NCBI GenBank assembly: GCA_029204225.1
Contig: CM055100.1
Location: 16,386,164-16,450,163, forward strand
Direction of reading: 5' to 3'
Length of the DNA: 64,000 nt
Source of the DNA: Diphasiastrum complanatum
Taxonomy: Eukaryota; Streptophyta; Lycopodiopsida; Lycopodiales; Lycopodiaceae
Shown here: in pieces, positions 52,201 to 61,700 of the stretch
Layout of the letters: each line of letters begins with the position of its first letter
Position numbering within the stretch: position 1 is the stretch's first letter
The notes under the pieces: model-generated
Seen by the model: only the letters and a program-made list of their open reading frames with translations
What the model was told of the DNA's origin: nothing
Database searches by the model: none
Translations under genes and position numbers: made by a program

Positions 52201-55200
52201 TGATCGCCTATGGTGCGGATATCTCTATGATTATGCATGTGGCTCTGTATATGTTCCTTGGATTGTTGCTCATTGTCAGGCTTGGCATATCTCGATGGCT
52301 TGGGTTATTGCCTTCATTCCAGCTACTGTTTGTCTACGTAAGATTTCCCGTCATTTCAGGTTGCTCCATATCGCTTGGTCTCCGATGCTGAGTTGCCACT
52401 TTGTTCTGGTTTTCCGAGACCATCAGAGCTCCTTGAGAGAGTTCCTTCTCCTCTCTTGGATAGTTTTTGGGGATGTTGTCGTCATGTACTTCAGTATTGC
52501 TCATATGTGCTTTGATACTCATTCCCAGCTGCACGTGATATTGATCTGATGCTTGCTACTGATGTTGGGGATCCTGTTCCTTGTTCCAATGCATTTCTTC
52601 TATTCCTCACTTGTGTGCCTGGTGTGTACTTTGGGATTACACTTGTGGCCAGTTCCGATGGGTCATCCGATTCTCCATCCGTTTTTAATGTATCCTATGA
52701 TGGATTCGTATGTCCATATGAGGTCTTTCTGGATGAGTTTTTCGGCTACAGTTTTTCAGTTGAGGCCTCTACTATTTCTAGATTTGTTGCTATTGTTTTT
52801 ATGCATCATGTCTTTTTAGATGATGCATTAATTTCTTGGACCTTCTGGAGCTTTTGGCATGCTGCTCTTCTCGTGATAGGGGCCTTGAAGGTATCGTGTG
52901 CCATTGCTACTTCTCATTCATGGGCCTTATGGATACCTTGGGCTTTTGACTATGCTGGTGCACATTTCTCCATTTTAGCTATCCTTTGTTAGGATGATCT
53001 CTTTATGATCCATGTTTCCTGGTATATCGCTTGCTTTTTCATGCTACTACAGCGTGCCTGTCATCCTGCTTATGTTCCTACTCCTTGGTGCTGGTCTTCC
53101 GATGCTGCTATCTTTTCTTAGAGCATCTATATCATTGAGTTTGCACATATGGTTGATGGTTACGTGTATGATGCGGCTATTCGCGATGAGTGTCCATCTC
53201 TTTTCCAGTTTCCTTATTGGCTTCTCGTTGCTGATGCAGTTCTACCTTCTCAGGCTTTTTGGATACCTTGGTATGATGTCCCTATCTTTTGGGCTAATCC
53301 TCTACTATCTTGGGCATTACGGATACCTTGGCATTCCTGGTTGCTGCTTGATCTTCTTCTGGTTCCTTGGCATTCCTGGTTGTTCCATAATGCTTGGTTT
53401 CAGATGACGCGGCCGAGATGTTCCCTTCGTCACCATGATGTTGATCCTGAGTTGTTCCCTTTCTTACCAGCTACCATTCACCAGGTTCGCCTTCACCATA
53501 GTCGATGCTACCGGCAGATTCCGTTTTTGGTCCAGTTCGATGGTCGTCCTGTTGAGGAGGCCACATGGGAGCCTATTAATGTCTTTTATCATACACCATC
53601 ACTTGCGGATCAGGATCATGCTCCTCATGCACTTGTTGATTCCTCTACATTAGATGCTGCTTTAGTTGTTGATGCACCAGGGCTTGCTGCTGTTTGATCC
53701 AGTTTTTTTTTGGTAGTTGGGTCTTTTTTTTGTGCCGGGGAGAGTTATGGACTCGGCTCATTACATTCACTGCGTCCATTTTCATTTACTTTACTTTATG
53801 CATAAGTAGGTCTTGAGCCCTTAGACTATATGGTTGGCCTTTGGCCTTATTGTTCATTATTAGGCCATTTGGACATATTACTGGAGAGTGGGGGTCTTCT
53901 TGGAGGGCGCACTATTTTTCCCTCCCAGTTGGGCCCTAGCCACCGGAAGCTTCCTTTTAAGGCTTCCTCTTGGCTATAAGTAGGGAAACTATGTCATTTG
54001 TTATTCAGCTGATGATATTGATCTCTCTCTTTAGTCTCCTTAATCTCTCTCTTTCCTGCTTTCTAGGGTTAAGTCTTGCTTATGTGTGGGCCCTAGCCAC
54101 CGGAAGCTTCCTTTTAAGGCTTCCTCTTGGCTATAAGTAGGGAAACTATGTCATTTGTTATTCAGCTGATGATATTGATCTCTCTCTTTAGTCTCCTTAA
54201 TCTCTCTCTTTCCTGCTTTCTAGGGTTAAGTCTTGCTTATGTGCTGCTTTCATAGCTTAAGTCTTGCTTATGTGATGCTTTCATAGCTTAGCTCTAGATC
54301 AGTTGTGGCTCTATTCGTAACTCTGCTACCATCCCACAAAACAAAACCGCTCAAGTTAGTTTAGTGAGGAAGACATGTGTCATAGCTGAACGACAGTTGT
54401 TATTCATGTCCAAAAGAAGTTATACTACTGAACAGCTTTGAATAGCATTTTAAAATCTAGTCTAGTCTTCCCAAACACATGATGTTTTAGCGATAGGCCA
54501 AGCCGTTGTATCATCGTATCAAGGCAAGTGCCATACTGATAAGCTTACGGTTTGGTCCATATCAGTTCATTTTATGCCTAGAAGAGTATGAAAAGTTTTA
54601 ACCGTTTAGAGTTTCACTTAGCCAAAAGACTTGGTGTGAACACGTGTGCTGGTATCAGAGCAAATCCATGCTATACTGACTCAAGTGACCCTTACAGAGT
54701 AGGGTATGTCATGCACTACTATCCATACTCATGAGCATATCCATGCTTTTCAGTTGTATCTCACCAGGGGTCTAAAGTGACACTTGACAGAATAGGGTAA
54801 GGCGGTACCATGATCGTTATATAGGAATCACATAACGACCATGGTATGTGAACATTGTTTTGGATAGACAGATTGGATTACTTAGTAAGTGATTTCCAAT
54901 GTCTTTACTAGGTATTAGGGCAGATCCGTGCCATTCTAACCCTTTCGTAAAGACAACGTGTCTTATGCATTTCCATGCTGTCTAAGACCGTCTTAATTGG
55001 AGCCCTTACCGTGAAGTTTTACTGACCAAGGTTTCATTGAAAGCTTCTCAGTAATAGTGTTTTTAACTAACGTCAACTCTTTTTGTATAAAGAAAAAAAC
55101 ATTTTGAAGGATCGTAACAGGGGTTATTATATTTATTTTAAAAAAAATACCTCCCCACACTTATTACATGAAAAAATGCTCTCAAAAGAGAGTATAAATG

Positions 55201-55728
55201 CGTGCTGTCCATCGTTAGACTTCCTACATATCTTTAGCAAAAACTTACTCTCAAAAGAGAGAGTGAATGCATGTAGTCCATCGTTGGACTTCCTACATAT
55301 CTTTAGCAAAAACTTACTCTCAAAAGAGAGAGTGAATGCATGTAGTCCATCGCTGGACTCCCTTCATAACATACTCAAAAAGTTATCAAAAAAAGAGAGA
55401 TAGATGGCCACAAATCCGCTGTGGATCAGGCTATTCAAGCGCCTAAAATCAGACTTATATAAGTTTTCAACTCGTGGCTTATCAATCAACGCTATCAATG
55501 AAGATCATAGTAAGATTTTTACAATTATGGAAAGCCTCCATCGCTGCCTTCCAGGTAGGACGTGCTTCAGTTCTAACCAAGCAAACTCATATCAAGTTCA
55601 TCGCTGGACAACAACCATTGTAAACCACAAAACTTATGTAGGAAAAGCATCATTCAAAGATTAGTTACTATATATCAAAGAAAGCATCCCTTCTGAAGCT
55701 ATGATTAAGCAAGAGGAGAGCAACTGTA

Positions 55729-55781
<53 letters not shown>

Positions 55782-58700
55782 GGACAGAGTTCTACTAACC
55801 TTCGAATGATGCAAATACAAAAAAAAATGATTCCTTTTTATAAGAGTGAGAGTGGAACCTCCTCATTGCCCATTGGCTACTGAAGTTCCATCAAGATCAC
55901 AATCTTGACCATCCGAATCACTTTGTGTTTCTTGGGTACAGGTTGTGTTTCTTGACTTAGGAACTTGCAAAAGCTAAGTTTAAAATATTTTATTTAAATA
56001 TTAGTGCATATGGCACTTTCTAGCCTAAAGGCCCAATGTTGGACTTATATGCGCAAAATGCCAACTGGTTGTCTGATCCTAATACTTCCGACTCTCTACC
56101 ACATTCATGTAGCGTTTGAGTTTACTGAGAATATTCCATGTCATTCCCAGAATCGGACAACAACATGTGATACGAAGAGTGGGTGGAGTGTTCTTTGTAG
56201 AGTGTCATGTTGTCGTACGTGCGTGCACAAGGTTGGATAGCATTGGTAGTTGCATCGTCGGGGATCACTGCATTGTTAATGAAAGGTGGTAGGACTCTGC
56301 ACTCTAGATTTAGGATTCCGCCGACGGAATGGAATGAAGGCTCAACATGCAACATCTCGAAACAGTCTCCGTTAGGTGTCATTTCACACGTGTGCAGGTG
56401 TCATCTCACACGTGCCTGCGCCTGTTGTCCAATTGAAAGTAGACACGTGTCATAAGTCCGTTGACCACACGTGCAAAAATTTAGTATAAATGGCACGAAA
56501 ACCGAATAATTTTTTACCTTTTGCGTTCTCGAAATTCGCGACATATCACTTTTGTGCGCGCTCATTGCTGTCTGTTTTTGATGGCATGTCGACTCATTAT
56601 TTGGGATGAGGCTCCCATGGTACATAAGTATGCAATTGAGTGTGTGGATAGGTCTCTACGGGACATATTGGGTATTGATACTCCATTTGTAGGGGTTCCA
56701 ATCGTTTTTGGTGGTGATTTCCATCAGGTGCTCCCGGTGGTACGACGGGACGGTCGTGCATAGATTGTGAGCGCTTCACTGAAGTGTTCGTGTTTGTGGG
56801 AATATATGGAGGTGCACAAACTTTCAACGAACATGCGAATCATGGATGTGGAGGGAGCCAATAGGAACAAGCAGTTGAGATTCGCAAAGTATTTGTTGAG
56901 TATTGGAGATGGTCGTGAGCCCACATTTGTGCAACATGGTTTGTATTTGATTTCTTTGCTAGAGTGTATGTGTCTAAGGACACACGATGTGTGTGAATTG
57001 ATTTCGTTCACTTTTCTCGATAGTGCACAACATTACATAGATGTTAATTTTTTAAGAAGCCGTGCAATATTGACCCCGTTGAACAAAAACATGGATGAGA
57101 TCAATTCGAAAGTTGTTGAGCAACTTCCCGGTGATGCTTGCACGTTTTATAGTGCTGATAGCGTGGTTGAGGATGATGACTCTGATGTGTACCCAATAGA
57201 GTTTTTGAATAGCTTAGAACCGAGTGAATGCCCTCCACATTAGTTGGTGTTGAAGGTTGGCATGATAATCCAAAGATACCATGTATCCATTGCAAGATCA
57301 CCGATCATGCAGCCATCTATTGCGAGCAAAACCCAAGGAAGAAGAAAGGAAAGTCGAAGGCACACCTTGTGGAAGACAACTCTACTTTTGAAGCTGGAGA
57401 GGCATCCAAATCAGCCAAAGAGCTTTCATGCACCTACATGATCAATGAACATGAAGAGTGCAATATGGTCTCTTCAATTAACTCAGAGATTGAGATGGTG
57501 CTTGACTCGGGTGCCACCTCACATATAGTTTCTAGTAAAAATATTGTGTCAAATCTTTCTTCTATCTCTTATGAAAAGCAAGTAATATTAGGAGATGGTA
57601 GCATGGATAAAGTTGAAGGAATAGGGGATCTAAGACTTAGAACTTCCAAAGGGATGTTAGTTCTTATTGGAGCTCTCTATGTTCCTTCCTTAATGAAAGA
57701 CCTTATTTCTGTAGCAAAAGTAATTGATGCAGGGTTAAAGGTATCTTTTGATGTGGAAGTATGTCGAGTCTTAGACATGAAAACAAAGGCTGTTGTAACT
57801 CATGCAAAGAGGAGGAATAACCGTTATTACTTAGAGGTTTTACCAAACAAGGAAGAATTGCATGTAGTCTCAGACTTAGATTTCTTATGGCATAGAAGAT
57901 TATGTCATGTATCTTTAAAGTCACTTCATGAAAGAAGTTCAGCAGGTCAGTTTGTTGGATGTAAGATCCAAGAAAGAATCACGAATCTCCAAGGTGATGC
58001 TTGTTATAAAGGGAAGATGCACAAATCTCCTTTTAACAAGCAAGGTTGTCGCGCTAAGAAGCCTTTAGAAATGGTTCATACAAATATCTGTGGTCCTATG
58101 AATGTTCCTTCATTAGATGATGCTCAATACTTCATTACATTCATAGATAATTATACAAGAATGTGTATTGTGTATTGTGTATTTCTTGAAGCAAAGATCC
58201 AAGGCATTTCAAATGTTCAAAGAATTTCAAGCTTTTGCAGAAAGGACTACAAAACACAAACTCATTCTTTTAAGGTGTGATGGAGCAGGAGAATACATAT
58301 CTAATGAGTTTCTAGACTATTGCAGACAAAAAGGCATTACACATCACGTGACTACAGCTTATACTCCCCAACATAATGGAGTTGCCGAAAGAAGAAATCA
58401 GACTCTGGTGGAGGCAGCCAAGTGCATGCTTGCACATGCACATCTTCCCAAAACATAATGGGCCGATGCAGTTGGAGCAGCCAATTACCTCTTCAATCGA
58501 GTATTGAAAACTTCTCTATATCCAAAATCTCCATATGAATTATGGTGGGAAGGAAGCCAAGTATTGCTCATGCAAGAGTTTTCGGATGCCTAGCACATGT
58601 GTTTGTACCTAAGGACAAAAGAACAAAGCTGGACCAACATTCCAAAGTAGGTATATTTATTGGTTATGTAAATAGCACTTCTTACTACAGAGTCTATTTC

Positions 58701-61700
58701 CCTTCAGAAAATACCACTTTGGAATGTAGAGAAGTTATCTTTGAAGAAGACAAATTTCTAGATAACATAGATCAAATGGGATTCGATTTTTATGATCCAT
58801 TTGTTTCTGAAGTACCTGAACCAAGTGCAGAACCATATGTAGATTTACATGATGACATGTAAGATCTAGGAAGCTCAGCAAGACCAAGGAGAATTCAGCA
58901 TGGAGACATAACTGAAGAGCTACTTCGAAGATCCTCAAGGCTTGGTAAGGAGCCCATGAGGGAGAATCAACACAACTACCTTGTGGAAGTATGTTGTTTT
59001 GTAAGAGAACCCGAATCCTATAAGGAAGCTATAGGAGGAAAGGAAAAGGACAAATGGTTGCTGGCCATGCAAGAGGAAATAGATTCCATGCATTTAAGGA
59101 AGGTATGGGATCTCAAACCTCTACCTGAAGGAAGGAAAGCAATCAAATGCAAATGGATATTTCGATACAAGTTTGGACCAGACGACAAGATCAATCGATA
59201 CAAAGCTCGATTGGTGGCAAAAGGTTTTACACAAAAGTATGGTATAGATTACTTTGACACCTTTTCCCCGGTTATCAAACATTCTAGTGATACTTTATCA
59301 AAATCTATTTTAGATCACAAATTTATTGCACATGAATTTAAAAAAGCAAATAGTCACAAAGCCAAAATTCCAAACAAAATGTAGGCATTACAACATTCCA
59401 AAGATTTTTTAACAATATAGCAGACATGAGGGTCTGGGCCGGACACGGGCATTCCGCGTTTGCGTCCGACGTCCGAACTCGGACATGTCCGAACCTCCGG
59501 ACGCGGGGTCGGACGCGTCCATATTTTTTTTTTATTATTTTTTTGCCTAAATTCCTCAAAAAAAAAAAAAAAATCAAAAGAAAAAAAGGCGGACGCGTCT
59601 GGGGACCCGGACGCACCCCTGGCGCGTCCGCGTCCGGATGCGCGTTCAAACGCAGGGGTCGCTTCCTTAGCAATATAGTCATTGATATGTATAATTATTT
59701 GTGATAGCACTAGACTTTGTGCGAACGTAAAGATACTTTGACATTGAGTGGATTCAGTTCAAGGAATCGACACAAGTGGAGCCAACTACTTATGAAGTTC
59801 AAGTTTCTAATGTGGGTTTTGCTGCAGGATATTTGGTGTTGACATTTGTAGACTCATTTCCTACTTATGATTGTTATGATGGTGCTATCGTAATCAAAGA
59901 GGATCACATTTTCTTTATGGGTGTTGGTGAGATCCTTACATATTTGTGGTAGCTTGGAAGATGTTCAAAAAAGACCAAGGAAGTCAATCTTCAAGCAAAG
60001 TTCTCAAAGTTATGGCAAAGTAATCATGTCCACATAATTCGATTCATGGGGAGTCAAGTTGTTTGAGCCTAAGAAAGTTTAGGTATTAGGTGGTGATATG
60101 TTGCATTCAAAGGAATTGTACATCATCATACAAAGGAAGTTCTAAATTGAGTAATGAAGACATTGAGATCAGAGTTGATTGTGGATTCTACATCAGAATT
60201 GAGGATCTTCATTACATGGGCGTCATGGAGGATATACATGCATACTTGTGCTATGCATAGTTCTTGTTATTAACAATGTAAGCATTAAGGGGGAGTGTTA
60301 GAGTTAATGTTCACCTTGTTCCTAATGTTGTCAAGCAGGATTAATTAAGATTATTGGGCCATGCCTGCATGCTAATTCTAGGGGCCTTTACCTATATGTA
60401 GTAAAAGTCAAGTTAGAATTTAGTTAGTCAAGTTCAAGATTCTAGTGCTTGATTTGGAGCACAAGTTTTGATATAGATAGATGTTGGGTGCTTTTACCTT
60501 GTATAGAGACATCAATTAGGCAATTTCTGTAAGGCGACTTTTGCTTTTGCTTTTTGGCATAGGCGCCCTAGCTCATTTGCAATGGGACATAGTTGGAGTT
60601 TCTCATCACTTGTGTTCTCTCTCATGTGTTTGGCTATTGTTTCATCACAATAGGAATCTTGTCTTGGGTTACTTGTATGAGCAAGTCGGTTTTCTTACAT
60701 GATCTGTATCGCCTAATTAACTACTACATTCAAAGCATCTTGAAAATCATGTAGTAGTGGAACCATAGCACTAATAAGATCGTGTGCAAAGGCATCATAA
60801 TCAGAAGGGTAATCATCTTGTCGATATGTTTGCCACCAAGAAGTAGCTCATTGTCTAAATTTGGATGTAGTCAACGCAATTATATTGGCATTAGAATGTG
60901 GATTAATCTCAAAATAAGAAGCTAGTGCATTTTTGACAATTCAGTTTCTCCATGGTCTCCAAAATACATTGGAATGGGAATATTTGCCAAGCTTTTTTGA
61001 ATTGAGATCAAAAATCCGAAATGTAAATGTAATTAAAAAATAGAATCAAATGAGAACAAAGCTACTCTGTATCAAAGATGGATCATGAGACATATGCAAG
61101 CACCGAAAAGAAAGAAAACGACAAATGTCGACAAGATATGAAAAAGAACCGACAAAATTTCTCAAAGCGGAACAAAACAATATAGAATGAAACAAATAAA
61201 AATGGAATGCAGAAGAAGCACAAATCCTGAGAGAGAGGATATAAGTCGTCACCTCAACGTAGGCTCTACGCAAATTGCCAAAAGACTGCGATAGGCTCCC
61301 AGAATGCGACACAAAATCCAGCATGTGATCAAAGGAGTTTGATTTGAAAGATTTGGGTTTGTTATGGTATGCGTAGGGGTGGAAGTATGGAAAAAGAAGA
61401 ACTTCTTCATATGCTCAAGAGGTTTTGACAGGATTCAACATGCGAGATTTAAATTCCATAAATGCTCCCATTGATGCAAGCAACAAGCTATCCAAAGAGG
61501 ACAACTCACTTAATTTAGATAGAACCTTTTAGCGGCAACGTGTGGGCAGCCTAATTTGCCTAATGACAACAAGACCAGATATAGCCTATGCAGTTGGGGA
61601 GATCAGTCAATTCTTGAGTAAGCCTGTGCAGGCACATTGGAAAGCTGCAAAGAAAATATTGAGATTTGTAAGAGGCACGACAAGCTATGGGATACAGCAT

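Larger units (their letters stand above)
48639..54322 (+). mobile_element. Non-autonomous gypsy-like element with gag, protease, accessory region and chromodomain-like tail
   Basis: A truncated 5' LTR (48639-48766) matches the end of the 3' LTR (53743-54322, 580 bp). PBS TGGTATCAGAGC is at 48767-48778. Gag occupies about 49.52-50.55 kb, protease about 51.06-51.42 kb, and a chromodomain-like tail about 53.50-53.70 kb. A polypurine run GCCGGGGAG precedes the 3' LTR. No RT, RNase H or integrase motif can be found; 51.42-53.45 kb encodes something else. Frames break in at least five places. Confidence 0.82.

Noticed and set aside
52334-52534. Antisense ORF in the accessory region
   Set aside because: Short, with no start context or similarity. 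The plus strand is the one in frame with the protease and chromodomain ends.
55179-55385. CRISPR array
   Set aside because: Regular 69-bp tandem units have no unique spacers, and the DNA is a plant nuclear genome.
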